From Paenibacillus algorifonticola (GTDB lineage: Bacteria; Bacillota; Bacilli; Paenibacillales; Paenibacillaceae): a stretch of 64,000 bases of DNA. Location of the stretch: positions 111,023 through 175,022 of the forward strand of contig NZ_KQ040781.1 in NCBI RefSeq assembly GCF_000971975.1, written 5' to 3'. This document shows positions 8,673 to 18,281 of the stretch, piece by piece. Position 1 is the stretch's first letter; every line of letters begins with the position of its first letter. The translations under genes were made by a program, and so were the position numbers. The notes beneath the pieces are model-generated. The model did no database searches and was not told the origin of the DNA. It saw only the letters and a list, made by a program, of their open reading frames with translations.

Positions 8673-8758
8673 AGTCCGGATAGTGGTTATTGCCTATGTT
8701 CCGTACACCCTACAATAGAGCTACAAGATAGAATACAACAACGAAATGAGGGAAGGCG

Positions 8759-9736
8759 ATGGAAACACCGCAAATCGCACAGGCTGTTCGTGCAGGAGAG
8801 CGGAAAGAAAGCGGGCGGCTGAATTTTATTTTGAGAAAATTAAAGCGTTACCGCGCACTGTTCCTGATGATCATTCCGGGCATGATTTATTTGATTATCA
8901 ATAACTATCTGCCCATGTTTGGAGTTGTCATAGCGTTTAAGGACATTAATTATGCCAAAGGAATTCTTGGGAGCGATTGGATCGGGTTTAAGAACTTTGA
9001 ATATTTGTTTGAAACGAAGGACGCCTGGATTATTACGCGCAACACGATTTTGTACAATGGCGCATTTATCGTCATTAATACGGTGTTGGCTATCGCGGTA
9101 GCGATTTTATTAAATGAAGTAAAGAAGAAGCTTGCGTCGCGCTTCTATCAAAGTGCCATTTTGCTGCCGTATTTAATCTCAATGGTCGTTGTCGGCTATC
9201 TCGGATTGTCGCTGCTCAATGTAGAGAGCGGTTTCATCAATAAACAACTGCTGCCGCTGCTCGGTATGGATCCGATAGCTTGGTATACAGAGGCTAAATA
9301 TTGGCCGTATATTCTCGCAATCGTTAATATTTGGAAAAATGTAGGGTATTTATGCATCATTTATTTAGCTTCTATTATTGGCATTGATCACGAATATTAT
9401 GAAGCAGCGACGATTGACGGCGCAAACAAATGGCATCAAATCCGCAGCATTACCGTTCCGCTCATCATGCCTACCATTACCATTATGACACTGCTTGCGA
9501 TCGGACGTATTTTTTACTCTGACTTCGGGCTGTTCTACCAGGTTCCGCTTAATTCAGGTCCTCTTCAGCCAACGACAGATGTTATAGACACATACGTATA
9601 CCGAGGACTCATGACTTTGGGAGATATCGGAATGTCGTCGGCTGCGGGCTTGTACCAATCGCTTGTCGGTTTTGTGCTCGTATTGGCCGCTAATTACGCT
9701 GTGAGCCGCAAGAACAGAGATCAGGCGCTGTTTTAG
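8759..9736 (+). CDS. Carbohydrate ABC transporter permease, LplB type
   Basis: 325-residue inner-membrane permease with about six membrane spans. The ATPase-contact loop reads EAATIDGANKWHQIRSITVP (EAA motif). The first span contains LFLMIIPGMIYLIINNYLPM, characteristic of the LplB/YteP branch that works with YtcP-type partners and DUF3502-type binding proteins. It is the first transport gene behind the two-component system. No ATPase gene is present in the locus; such systems usually borrow a shared MsmX-like ATPase. Confidence 0.9.
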   Translation: METPQIAQAVRAGERKESGRLNFILRKLKRYRALFLMIIPGMIYLIINNYLPMFGVVIAFKDINYAKGILGSDWIGFKNFEYLFETKDAWIITRNTILYNGAFIVINTVLAIAVAILLNEVKKKLASRFYQSAILLPYLISMVVVGYLGLSLLNVESGFINKQLLPLLGMDPIAWYTEAKYWPYILAIVNIWKNVGYLCIIYLASIIGIDHEYYEAATIDGANKWHQIRSITVPLIMPTITIMTLLAIGRIFYSDFGLFYQVPLNSGPLQPTTDVIDTYVYRGLMTLGDIGMSSAAGLYQSLVGFVLVLAANYAVSRKNRDQALF

Positions 9737-9772
9737 AATAAGAAAAAGGTTCTTGTTAGGAGAGGTAACTTC

Positions 9773-10657
9773 ATGAAGACGAACCATATGAATCAATATG
9801 CTGTACATGCCATCCTTATTTTGCTGACAGCTGCTTGTGTATTTCCGTTTCTGCTGTTAATCACATCATCACTGACACAGGAGCAGGCGATTGTGAGGGA
9901 CGGATACAGCTTGCTGCCTAAGGCATGGAGCATCGAGGCTTACGAGTATTTGTGGAATAAATCCACGTCGCTGGTTAAGGCTTACGGCATAACGGTAACG
10001 ATTACAATTGTCGGGACAACCGTGGGGCTGCTTATTTCAGCGCTGCTGGCGTATCCGCTGTCACGGGGAGATATGCCGCTGAGAGGGACGCTGTCTTTTA
10101 TCGTATTTTTCACGCTGCTGTTCAACGGGGGGCTGGTGCCGACATATCTCGTGTTTACCGAGGTATTCGACATGAAAAATACCCTGCTTGCGTTGATCAT
10201 ACCCGGCCTGCTTACAAACGGCTTCTTCATTCTGCTGATCCGCTCGTTTTTCAGCACCTCAATCCCGGTTCCCATTATCGAATCGGCCTATATTGACGGG
10301 GCAACGGAGTTTAAAATTTTTTACCAGATCGTGATACCGCTTTCTTTACCGATTTTGGCCACTATCGGTCTCATGCTGACGATTGGCTATTGGAACGACT
10401 GGTTCAACGGCTTGATCTATGTGACGGAGCCTGAATTATACAGTATCCAAAATTTATTGAACCGGATGCTGAGTAATATCCAATTTCTACAGCAAACCAA
10501 CATTGGGGGCAACAACAGCACGGCTGCGGCGGGACTTCCTATGAATTCCGTGCGGATGGCGATGGCAGTTGCGGGAATATTGCCTATTTTGTGCGTGTAT
10601 CCTTTTTTCCAAAAGTATTTCGTTAAAGGCCTTACCATTGGAGCTGTTAAAGGTTAG
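9773..10657 (+). CDS. Carbohydrate ABC transporter permease, YtcP type
   Basis: 294-residue second permease of the importer with about six membrane spans. The EAA loop is ESAYIDGATEFKIFYQIVIP. The segment FFTLLFNGGLVPTYLVF and the ending GLTIGAVKG are typical of the YtcP branch. AGGAGAGG stands before the ATG. It should pair with the permease at 8759 and the lipoprotein at 10737. Confidence 0.9.
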   Translation: MKTNHMNQYAVHAILILLTAACVFPFLLLITSSLTQEQAIVRDGYSLLPKAWSIEAYEYLWNKSTSLVKAYGITVTITIVGTTVGLLISALLAYPLSRGDMPLRGTLSFIVFFTLLFNGGLVPTYLVFTEVFDMKNTLLALIIPGLLTNGFFILLIRSFFSTSIPVPIIESAYIDGATEFKIFYQIVIPLSLPILATIGLMLTIGYWNDWFNGLIYVTEPELYSIQNLLNRMLSNIQFLQQTNIGGNNSTAAAGLPMNSVRMAMAVAGILPILCVYPFFQKYFVKGLTIGAVKG

Positions 10658-10736
10658 TTAGAGGCAGCCAAGCTCGGATTTCGCAGGTCCGATTGGTATA
10701 GATTTATGATCATCAGCACACAGGGGGAAATCGAAG

Positions 10737-12254
10737 ATGAAGAAGAAAACAACGACACTGCTTTTATCGATTATGCTTGTACTAAGCCTGCTTCTTGCAG
10801 CCTGCGGCAGTTCGGAAAATGGAGGCAGCGCTTCGCCTGGCGGATCTGGAAGTGAAGCTGGAGCAAACGATAGCGAAGCCGTGGAACTGACGATGGCCTT
10901 TATTAATCTCGGCACGATGTCGGATGTTGCGGCGGTGCAGGAGGAGATAAACAAAATTACCAAGTCCAAAATTAATGCGACTGTGAAGCTGATGCCAATT
11001 GATATTGCAGCATGGAACCAGCAGGTCAATCTTCTTCTGGCAGGCAACGAGCCTCTGGACCTGCTTGTTACTTCCTCTTTTTTTAATTACAGCTCTCAGG
11101 TTGCCAAAGGACAGCTGCTGCCGCTTGACGAGCTTCTTGAGAAGTATGCGCCGGAAATTAAAAATACGATGCCTTCGGAAATTTACAATGGTACGAAAAT
11201 CGGCGGAAGTATTTATGGCGTGTCGAGCATACGCGACGTGGGCGCAGATTATGGCATGGTCATGCGTAAGGATTTGATTGACAAGCACAGCATTGATCTT
11301 TCGGGAGTCAAGACTTTTGAGGATCTTGGTACGGTATTCCAGACGATTAAGGATAAGGAACCGGGCATTGCGCCACTCGTTCAAAGCACGCAAACAGGCA
11401 CGGTTGCTTATCAAATGTATACACCGCAGATCGATCCGCTTGGAGACAGCCTTGGCGTGATTTTGCTGGACAGTAATGATCTGAAAGTCGTAAATCTGCT
11501 GGAAACAGACATTTTCAAAAACAAGGTCACTCTTGCGCGCAAGTGGTATGAAGCCGGCTATATTATGCAGGACGTAGCAACGACGCAGGAGCAGGGCTCA
11601 AGTCTTGTAAAAGCAGGCAAAGCGCTTGGTTATTTTAATAATATGAAGCCAGGCTTTGAGGCACAGGAATCCAAGACTACCGGTTATGAAATGACCAGCG
11701 TCCATCTGTCTGAGCCCGTGATCCAATCGAATGGAGCAAGCGGCTTTATGATGTCGGTTCCCCGCAACAGCGAGAACCCGGAACGCGCTATGCAGCTTCT
11801 TAACCTGCTTTATACGGATGCCGAAGTGATGAACTTGCTGGCGAACGGCATTGAAGGCAAGCACTATGTGAAGAATGAGGACGGAACGATCAAGCTTCCA
11901 GACGGCGTGAAGGAAACGACATATCAGTTCAACCAATGGGAAGTGGGCAACAATTTTTTAACATATGTGTGGGAAGGTACGGATAAGGATATTTGGAAGC
12001 AGACGAAAAAATTCAACGAGTCCGCGAAGGTATCTCCGGCACTCGGCTTCTCCTTCGATGCGACGCCGGTAAAAACGGAGGTGGCTGCGGCGACTAACGT
12101 GGTCAACCAATACAAAGTCGGGCTGGAATCCGGCTCGCTGGATCCTGCACTCATTGAGGAGTATAACGAGAAGCTGAAGGCGGCGGGGCTGGATAAGATT
12201 ATTGCTGAGAAACAAAAGCAGCTTGATGAATGGGCGGCCGCTAACGGCAAATAA
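10737..12254 (+). CDS. Extracellular solute-binding lipoprotein (LipO/YtcQ-like)
   Basis: 505 residues. An N-terminal lipoprotein signal ends in LLLAAC with the lipid-modified Cys at 23, followed by a Gly/Ser/Glu-rich linker. The main body is a family 1 solute-binding fold, and the C-terminus (GLDKIIAEKQKQLDEWAAAN) matches the DUF3502-type end found in LipO/YtcQ proteins. It captures the substrate for the two permeases just upstream. A paralogue is encoded at 52692. The ligand is unknown; the nucleoside-hydrolase-like enzyme next door hints at an N-riboside or a related compound. Confidence 0.9.
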   Translation: MKKKTTTLLLSIMLVLSLLLAACGSSENGGSASPGGSGSEAGANDSEAVELTMAFINLGTMSDVAAVQEEINKITKSKINATVKLMPIDIAAWNQQVNLLLAGNEPLDLLVTSSFFNYSSQVAKGQLLPLDELLEKYAPEIKNTMPSEIYNGTKIGGSIYGVSSIRDVGADYGMVMRKDLIDKHSIDLSGVKTFEDLGTVFQTIKDKEPGIAPLVQSTQTGTVAYQMYTPQIDPLGDSLGVILLDSNDLKVVNLLETDIFKNKVTLARKWYEAGYIMQDVATTQEQGSSLVKAGKALGYFNNMKPGFEAQESKTTGYEMTSVHLSEPVIQSNGASGFMMSVPRNSENPERAMQLLNLLYTDAEVMNLLANGIEGKHYVKNEDGTIKLPDGVKETTYQFNQWEVGNNFLTYVWEGTDKDIWKQTKKFNESAKVSPALGFSFDATPVKTEVAAATNVVNQYKVGLESGSLDPALIEEYNEKLKAAGLDKIIAEKQKQLDEWAAANGK

Positions 12255-12281
12255 AAAGTTGAAAAACGGAGGTGGCGGAGT

Positions 12282-13202
12282 ATGAAATTGCCGTTTGATG
12301 TACCGGAGTCTAAGAAAATCAGGCTGATCATTAATACCGACGCGAAAAACGAGGCTGATGATCAATTTGCCATTGTCCATGCCTTGCTGACTCCTCGTTT
12401 CAGGATAAAAGGTATTATAGCTGCCCAATTTGAAAAAACGGCTTCGATGATGAACCGGAAGGACACGATGCAGCAAAGCTATGACGAGATTGAGAAGGTG
12501 CTCTCGATTATGGGATTGCAAGAGGAGGTCCCTTATTATAAGGGAGCGGTCAGCGCATTGGAGAACGAAGAAACGCCCGTCCCTTCCGAGGGGGCTGCTG
12601 CGATTGTGCATGAAGCCATGAAGGAGGATTCTTCTCCGCTGTATGTCGTATTCCTTGGACCGCTTACGGATATGGCGTCAGCATTGCTTATGGAACCGCG
12701 CATCTCGGATAGGCTGACAGTTGTCTGGATTGGCGGCGGGCACTGGCCGCTCGGTGGCTGGGAGTATAACTTGTTTAACGATATTGCTGCCGCTAATGTG
12801 GTGTTCCAATCATCAGTGGAGCTGTGGCAGGTGCCGCACACCGTTTATACGACGATGAGGGTAAGTATTGCGGAGCTGATGTACAAGGTTAAGCCGTACG
12901 GTGAAATCGGGCAATATTTGTTCCAGCAGCTGATCGACTTCAACAATTGGGCAGCAGAAGCGTTCAAGGACTCCCCGTGGCCCAAAGGTGAAATGTGGTC
13001 GCTCGGCGATTCGCCTGCCATAAGCCTGCTTCTGGATGAGCACGAATACGGGTATGAAATGAAGCCTGCTCCGAGAATAACCGAGGATATGTACTATGTG
13101 CATGATCAGAAGGAAAGAATGATCCGTGTCTATCATTTTGTGGATGTCCGCTTTACTCTGGAAGATATGTTCGCTAAGCTCGCATTGACGTATGGCAGCT
13201 AG
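12282..13202 (+). CDS. Nucleoside hydrolase-like protein
   Basis: 306 residues related to inosine-uridine preferring nucleoside hydrolases, which cleave the N-glycosidic bond with a calcium ion. The N-terminal metal motif is a variant: NTDAKNEADDQFAIVHAL has five residues between the first Asp and the Asp pair instead of the usual three. VFLGPLTDMASAL and VWIGGGHWPLGG correspond to conserved substrate-pocket segments. No signal peptide, so cytoplasmic. It is the last gene of the kinase-regulator-importer operon, 27 bases behind the binding protein, and closes with a strong terminator. The substrate is probably what the importer brings in, but the altered loop makes an ordinary nucleoside uncertain. 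Confidence 0.8.
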   Translation: MKLPFDVPESKKIRLIINTDAKNEADDQFAIVHALLTPRFRIKGIIAAQFEKTASMMNRKDTMQQSYDEIEKVLSIMGLQEEVPYYKGAVSALENEETPVPSEGAAAIVHEAMKEDSSPLYVVFLGPLTDMASALLMEPRISDRLTVVWIGGGHWPLGGWEYNLFNDIAAANVVFQSSVELWQVPHTVYTTMRVSIAELMYKVKPYGEIGQYLFQQLIDFNNWAAEAFKDSPWPKGEMWSLGDSPAISLLLDEHEYGYEMKPAPRITEDMYYVHDQKERMIRVYHFVDVRFTLEDMFAKLALTYGS

Positions 13203-13236
13203 AAGCCAGGCTAAGTGTCCTTAGCTTGTTTGTTCC

Positions 13237-13277
13237 AGAGCCCCCGCGCACCGATTGGGTCGGTGCGCGGGGGCTCT
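13237..13277 (+). terminator. Strong rho-independent terminator
   Basis: A perfect 17-bp stem, left arm 13237-13253 (AGAGCCCCCGCGCACCG) and right arm 13261-13277, with a 7-base loop and a short T-run. It ends the 5.2-13.2 kb operon. Confidence 0.9.
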
Positions 13278-13380
13278 TTGTAGTGAAGTCGCCTATCTTG
13301 AACACATATCATCCGTAGAAGCCATGTAGGGAATATAACTCGTTAACGGGGTTTTGACTTCGACAGTACAAGCGGCAAAA

Positions 13381-13435
13381 GCTACTGACACACTGTTGTC
13401 AGTAGCCGCAGGCTGTCGAGAAAGACTCGACAGCC
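13381..13435. repeat. Two adjacent perfect hairpins at the head of the transposase remnant
   Basis: GCTACTGACA/TGTCAGTAGC (13381-13390 and 13397-13406) and GGCTGTCGAG/CTCGACAGCC (13411-13420 and 13426-13435) are each 10-bp perfect stems. They lie about 85 bases before the transposase start and probably belong to the left end of the insertion sequence. Confidence 0.55.
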
Positions 13436-13519
13436 ATCTTTATAAGCATTTAGTTTAACGCGTCACCGCGTTACTATGGTATAACAATGGTGACTTATAC
13501 GAACGGAAGGTGTCGTCCC

Positions 13520-13950
13520 ATGCTGCGTTCTAATCAAGAAAAACAACAAAGTTACGAGTTCGTTTCCATTGAAGATCTAGTGCCTGCTGATCATATGCTT
13601 CGCAAGATCGACAAATACATCGATTTTACCTTTATTGATGAAAAGGTTCGGCATCTGTATGCACAAGACAATGGGCGTCCAGCCATTGATCCGCTTGTTC
13701 TTTTCAAGATGATCTTTCTGGGCTATTTCTACGGCATTCGTTCCGAACGTCAGCTTGAACGCGAAGTGCAAACGAATCTCGCGTATCGCTGGTTTCTAGG
13801 TCTGGGATTAACGGATCGCGTGCCGGACCACACGACGATCAGTTGGAACCGGCGTACACGATTTAAAGTTACTTCCGTTTTTCAAGACATCTTTGATGAG
13901 ATTGTGCTGCAAGCCATCACGCACCGCATGGTCGGTGGCCGTGTACTGAT
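13520..13950 (+). pseudogene. IS1182-like transposase, N-terminal part only
   Basis: From the ATG at 13520 (GGAAGGTG upstream) the product begins MLRSNQEKQQSYEFVSIEDL and goes through ADHMLRKIDKYIDF, NGRPAIDPLVLFKMIFLGYF, YGIRSERQLEREVQ and VPDHTTISWNRRTRF, all typical of the DUF772-type N-terminal domain of IS1182 transposases. At about VGGRVLM the similarity stops. The usual next part (T-D-S-T-H-x-K-A-N) and the whole catalytic DDE region are missing, and the frame runs into glycosidase sequence. It cannot encode an active transposase. Confidence 0.85.
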
Positions 13951-14509
13951 GGCTACTGATCTTAGTATCTATCATCGCGGCGGTTGGCAAGAGTCTCAAG
14001 CAACGGTCACTGGAAGCCACTCCATCATTATTTGGGAGTCATCCGATCTGGTGAATTGGTCTGAGCCTCGAATGGTTGAGGTCGCTCCAAAGGAAGCGGG
14101 CTGTGCCTGGGCGATTATCGACACCACTATTATTAAAGCAGGTGGTATGTATTATCGAGCTTCGGGCGATGGTCAAATCACGATTGAATCCAGTGAACGT
14201 CTTATGGGGGAATGGAAAGTTATTTCGACACTTGAGTCATTAGGCTTGGAACTAACTGGAAAGAATGTAGAGGGTCCAGAATTTTTCAAGTTTAACGGCG
14301 AAGAGAAGTGGGGACTTCTGGTTGATCAGTAAGGAACGAATCGTGGCTACTTGCCACTCGTCACAACGAATATCGGCGATACATCCGGGAAGTGCTGGCG
14401 GAAGCCGGCGGCAGAAGAATATTCTTTTGGTCGTTTAAAAAAGCGTCATGGAACCGTGATGCCGGTCACTCAGAGTGAGTACGAAGCTATCCTGACTAAG
14501 TGGGGATGA
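13951..14509 (+). pseudogene. Decayed GH43-type glycosidase fused in frame to the transposase remnant
   Basis: The frame continues ATDLSIYHRGGWQ, then GSHSIIIWESSDLVNWSEPR and VEVAPKEAGCAWA, features of one GH43 branch (xylanase/arabinofuranosidase type). GCAWA is joined directly to IIDTTIIKAGGMYYR, which implies an in-frame deletion of roughly 60 codons in the propeller. After LLVDQ a TAA (14330-14332) breaks the frame. It then continues unshifted as RGYLPLVTTNIGD and EEYSFGRLKKRHGTVMPVTQ to a TGA at 14507-14509. The gene therefore lacks its start, an internal piece and has a nonsense codon. Confidence 0.75.
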
Positions 14510-14581
14510 CGAATCCTAAATTGCTTGCTTTCTTATGGTAGAACCTAATGAAGATTTTGAAATTTAAACAACAATTGTTGG

Positions 14582-14622
14582 AACACGGCAGCTTGCTCTA
14601 TTAATGCTGCCGTGTTTTTTTT
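14582..14622 (+). terminator. Rho-independent terminator
   Basis: AACACGGCAGC pairs with GCTGCCGTGTT over 11 bp (13-base loop) and is followed by eight T. It probably ended the glycosidase gene that is now decayed. Confidence 0.85.
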
Positions 14623-14719
14623 CTTATGAAGAGTTGTTTAATATAGATAGGTTAACCTAAATTATTAATGTAGTTGGAAATCTGTTTTGGTCATTCAACT
14701 CCTTCACCAACCAATGTGC

Positions 14720-16324
14720 TCACATTGATTTACGATACTCGTTTGGAGACATGCCGGAGGCGTTGCGGAATAGCTTAATAAAGTAACTGGTATGCTCGTA
14801 GCCTAGCTGCTCCGCGATTTCTACCACGGTCATGTCAGACTGATTCAATAGCTCCTTCGCTTTCTCCATCTTCGTCCGCGTGACGAATTCGACGAAGGTT
14901 TCCCCGGTTTCCAGTTTGAAAATACGACTGAAGTGTGACGGATTCAGATTCAACCGATGAGCCATCTCATCCATTGCGATTTTCTCTCCAATATGGGTTT
15001 GAATGTAGCGTTGGGCTTCCGCGATCTCTCTCCGTACCGTATGGTCGCGCAGCATCTGAATATCGGTAGCTTTTTCTTGGAGAAAGGTCTGAAGCCACTC
15101 CAAGAGATGATTCAACGTTTCGATAGAAGCGATTTGTTGCTGCTGCAGCTCACTGTTGAAGTTGATCACGAAGTTTTGCATCACCGTATATTTGAGCTCT
15201 AGCTCCAAAGCCATTTTTAGTACCCAGCTTTTCACAGATTCGACTGGATATACACGATCTTGAATGAATGCTCCCCATCGCTTCACCGTAGATTGAATGA
15301 GCGTCCTTTCTCCCCCAAGCATACTATCCTTCAGCTCCTGAAAGGCCTTGGCATAATGCAGGAACAAATCTTCTTTCGTCGTTTGGAGCGGCCGCAGCTC
15401 CGCATAGACGAGCTCTCCTGCATAGAAACGGAACATCTTCACATTCATTAAATCTTGTAATTGCTTCTTCAATTGCAGGTAATCCCGAGCCACATCACCG
15501 CGATAGAATGATATCCCAATACTGAGATGTCGGTGCACTAATTGTTGAACACGCTTCAGCTCGGCGCGGATGTCCTCATGAAGATTACGTTTCAACGTGG
15601 CCGGGAAAGGAAACAGAAGGAAGTATTGGCGTTCGTTCGGTACAAGCAAGATAACACCTTCGTATTGAACTAATTCCTGCAAGGCGTTGTCGATGACGAA
15701 TTGCATATTCATGGCTCCGCCAAACCGGCTTTCGAGCTCGAAGGAGCGCTCCGGCAGCACCGCAACAGGCAGGTATGGCATGCCATCACGGAGGTGGATG
15801 CCCATCCTCTCTGCTTCGTCGTTCCACTCCGCTTCATTCCATATCGGCTGCTCCAGCAGCTTGCGAATAAATCGGGTATGAATGGCGGACAGATTTTGCT
15901 GCACGACGTTCTGCAACTGGAGACGGTTGTTCTCGGCTTGTTTCTCTTCGGCTAACGTGCAAGCAAGCTGCTGTAGAACCGTAACGACATGCTCCTTGCG
16001 AAGGCTTTCCTTCAGAATATAATCGTTGACGTTAAGCTTAACGGCTCTTTGGGCATATTGAAAATCCTCGTGACAGGATAAAATAATGGTTTTCAAACGA
16101 GGATTCGCTCCGCGCGCCTTCTCGATGAGATCAAGACCGTCCATCACAGGCATGCCAATATCCGTAATGAGAATGTCCGGCTGTTGGTTCTGGCAGGCTT
16201 CCCATGCTTCACCTCCATTGGAGCAGAGCGCGGAAAGCTCAAAGCCAAGCTTGGTCCAAGGAATGATATTGCTTAAATAATCAAGCACGGGGTAATGATC
16301 GTCTGCAATAACGACTTTAAACAT
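14720..16324 (-). CDS. YesN-type response regulator with AraC domain
   Basis: 534-residue regulator. The receiver starts FKVVIADDHYPVLDYL and has its Asp in ILITDIGMP near residue 53. The C-terminus holds the AraC double helix-turn-helix (LNLNPSHFSRIFKLETGETF and VEIAEQLGYEHTSYFIKLFR). A GTG three codons upstream (16333) is in frame, but the ATG at 16324 has AAAGGTAGG at the right spacing. It overlaps the end of the kinase gene, so the two are translated together. It very likely binds the tandem repeats at 18200-18252 and activates the glucuronide locus that runs the other way. Confidence 0.92.
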   Translation of the reverse strand: MFKVVIADDHYPVLDYLSNIIPWTKLGFELSALCSNGGEAWEACQNQQPDILITDIGMPVMDGLDLIEKARGANPRLKTIILSCHEDFQYAQRAVKLNVNDYILKESLRKEHVVTVLQQLACTLAEEKQAENNRLQLQNVVQQNLSAIHTRFIRKLLEQPIWNEAEWNDEAERMGIHLRDGMPYLPVAVLPERSFELESRFGGAMNMQFVIDNALQELVQYEGVILLVPNERQYFLLFPFPATLKRNLHEDIRAELKRVQQLVHRHLSIGISFYRGDVARDYLQLKKQLQDLMNVKMFRFYAGELVYAELRPLQTTKEDLFLHYAKAFQELKDSMLGGERTLIQSTVKRWGAFIQDRVYPVESVKSWVLKMALELELKYTVMQNFVINFNSELQQQQIASIETLNHLLEWLQTFLQEKATDIQMLRDHTVRREIAEAQRYIQTHIGEKIAMDEMAHRLNLNPSHFSRIFKLETGETFVEFVTRTKMEKAKELLNQSDMTVVEIAEQLGYEHTSYFIKLFRNASGMSPNEYRKSM

Positions 16325-18122
16325 GTTGTTCACCTACCTTTACAGATTTGGCTGGCTCAGCAGCAGGGAATATTAATACGATGGTCGTTTGTTCGCCGTA
16401 CACGCTATGAATATTCATTTCAAAACGGTCACTATAAATCAGCTTCAATCTGCTGTACACATTAAATAATCCGATTCCTGAGGCGGCTGTACGCTCCTCC
16501 GCAATCATCTGCTCAATTACGTCCCGCTTCTGAACATTGAATCGATCCTTCAAAGTCTGAAGCGTCTCTGGTGTCATGCCCAGACCATTGTCTTCGATTG
16601 TGATACGCAACATTTGAGCATCTGTTACTACCTTAATCGTGATGATACCGCCGCTCTGCGTAAATCCATGCTTATAAGCATTCTCGATGATTGGCTGCAA
16701 GATAAACCTTGGTACGGTGATGGTTAACGGGTCTGGCTGAATGTCTAGGTGGCACTCGGTCGGGAATCTCATCGTAAATTTCATTAAATCAATATACTGC
16801 ATCGTCGTTTCAATCTCGGCATAAAGCGTTACGAATTCATTTTGCCTCATCAAGCTTGCCCGCAACAGCGAGGCTAAGGAGCCGACAACATGGGCGGTGT
16901 CTTCATCATGCTTCAATAATAATTTCAAGCGTATGGAACTTAGGACATTGAACAAAAAGTGCGGATGTACTTGTGCCTGCAGCATCGCCATTTCCGCTTG
17001 CCTCTTTAATTGTTGTTCGATCTCTACTTGCTGGAGCATCTGCTGAATCCGATCCAGCATCATGTCAAATGAGCGTCCCAAACGCCCAATCTCGTCACGG
17101 CCGCGGATATTGGAGCGATATTGCAAATCCCCGGATTCCACCTTCTTGGCTGCCTCGCCCAGCAATCGAACCGGTTTCGTGAATCTACCCAATAGATAGG
17201 TCAAAGCAAATAAGAAAAAAATGGCAAACAGCGATTGAAGCAATAAGGCGGACTGATAGAAGGTATTTAATTTACCGGTAAGCTGCTCGTAAGGAGCCAG
17301 ACTTACGAGTCTCCAGTCCGCATAACGAAGTGGAAGCGAGAGATGAATTTGATTCTCCCCTCGCAGGTGAATAAAGCTTGGTGAAGAGCTTGTCTCCTCG
17401 TTCATGATCGTGTGGAATGGCTGACCAATTACGTCAGCATTTCGATTGGATAGAATGGTACCCTCGTCACTTAGCAGGTAAACATCTTCTTCCAAGCCGG
17501 CGAACAGATCTCGAATGGAGTCTTCCGTTCGACTGACAATCAAATAAGCGAAGGGGGCTTGATCAACAGCCTCCGTCAATGCCCGAGCCGTCAAATAAAC
17601 ATATCCTTGATCTTGATCCAGCGGCGGCAAGTAGTTCCGCAATCCACCCAAAAACAACGTCTCGTATGCCGTCAGTCGGGATGCCTTGGCGAACCAGTCC
17701 TGCTGAGTAAATTGCTGTGGCTCGAAATCGTAAAAGGAATAATCGGAATAAGCGCGGCCATCCCTTGTCAGCAGCGTAAGCCGTAAATCAGGCTTCTCTC
17801 CCGCAATCTGCTCTAGCCGGGCCGTTAGTTGTCTAGCAGCAATCGGATGATCCTGGGCTTCTTCCAGCAAGGTTTTAATCTCGGGATCGAATTGGACGAA
17901 ATTTGAGATGGACACAAGCTCCTCCATAATCGCATTGGCTTGAGATTGTACAATGGCAAGGGATTGCGTTGCTTTCTCAAGCGTGTGCTCTCGAATAATT
18001 AACTTGGAGTAGTAGCTGCTAATATACAGCATAGCTACCGTAGGCAATACCAGACAGGCAATCGATGACAGAATCAGCTTCTGCCGCAAGGATAAATGTT
18101 TGAGCTTCAATATAACACGCAT
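16317..18122 (-). CDS. YesM-type sensor histidine kinase
   Basis: 601-residue membrane kinase. Membrane helices lie at about 13-35 and 291-313 with a sensor domain between them. A HAMP domain follows, then the acceptor His in QVHPHFLFNVL near residue 388. The ATPase domain has IIENAYKHGF and EDNGLGM. It is encoded directly ahead of its regulator and divergently from the sugar importer and beta-glucuronidase. By position it should sense an extracellular glucuronide or the liganded binding protein; this is inference. Confidence 0.92.
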   Translation of the reverse strand: MRVILKLKHLSLRQKLILSSIACLVLPTVAMLYISSYYSKLIIREHTLEKATQSLAIVQSQANAIMEELVSISNFVQFDPEIKTLLEEAQDHPIAARQLTARLEQIAGEKPDLRLTLLTRDGRAYSDYSFYDFEPQQFTQQDWFAKASRLTAYETLFLGGLRNYLPPLDQDQGYVYLTARALTEAVDQAPFAYLIVSRTEDSIRDLFAGLEEDVYLLSDEGTILSNRNADVIGQPFHTIMNEETSSSPSFIHLRGENQIHLSLPLRYADWRLVSLAPYEQLTGKLNTFYQSALLLQSLFAIFFLFALTYLLGRFTKPVRLLGEAAKKVESGDLQYRSNIRGRDEIGRLGRSFDMMLDRIQQMLQQVEIEQQLKRQAEMAMLQAQVHPHFLFNVLSSIRLKLLLKHDEDTAHVVGSLASLLRASLMRQNEFVTLYAEIETTMQYIDLMKFTMRFPTECHLDIQPDPLTITVPRFILQPIIENAYKHGFTQSGGIITIKVVTDAQMLRITIEDNGLGMTPETLQTLKDRFNVQKRDVIEQMIAEERTAASGIGLFNVYSRLKLIYSDRFEMNIHSVYGEQTTIVLIFPAAEPAKSVKVGEQHV

Positions 18123-18199
18123 GATGTTGTGCCACCCCTCGTTGCCATTCTTCTTTATAAAGCCATACTACAGCATGCAGATGAACGATTCATTCAACA

Positions 18200-18252
18200 T
18201 TTTTTGCAATACGGGAAAAAATATCGCAAATCTTTTTTGCTATAGAAAAAAT
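18200..18252 (+). promoter_or_regulatory. Tandem operator-like direct repeat between the kinase and importer genes
   Basis: TTTTTTGCAATACGGGAAAA (18200 onward) and TTTTTTGCTATAGAAAAAAT (18233-18252) are imperfect copies whose starts are 33 bases apart, about three helical turns. Each has the pattern T6-GC-[AT]-ATA and then an A-run. AraC-type response regulators commonly bind such direct repeats just upstream of a promoter. Confidence 0.6.
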
Positions 18253-18281
18253 CGTTGCATGTTTGCCTGGAACGCGGCACC

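Noticed and set aside
13520..14332. A genuine transposase-glycosidase fusion protein
   Set aside because: The transposase lacks its catalytic part, the GH43 part lacks its start and an inner segment, and similarity continues past the stop codon. It is a decayed chimera.
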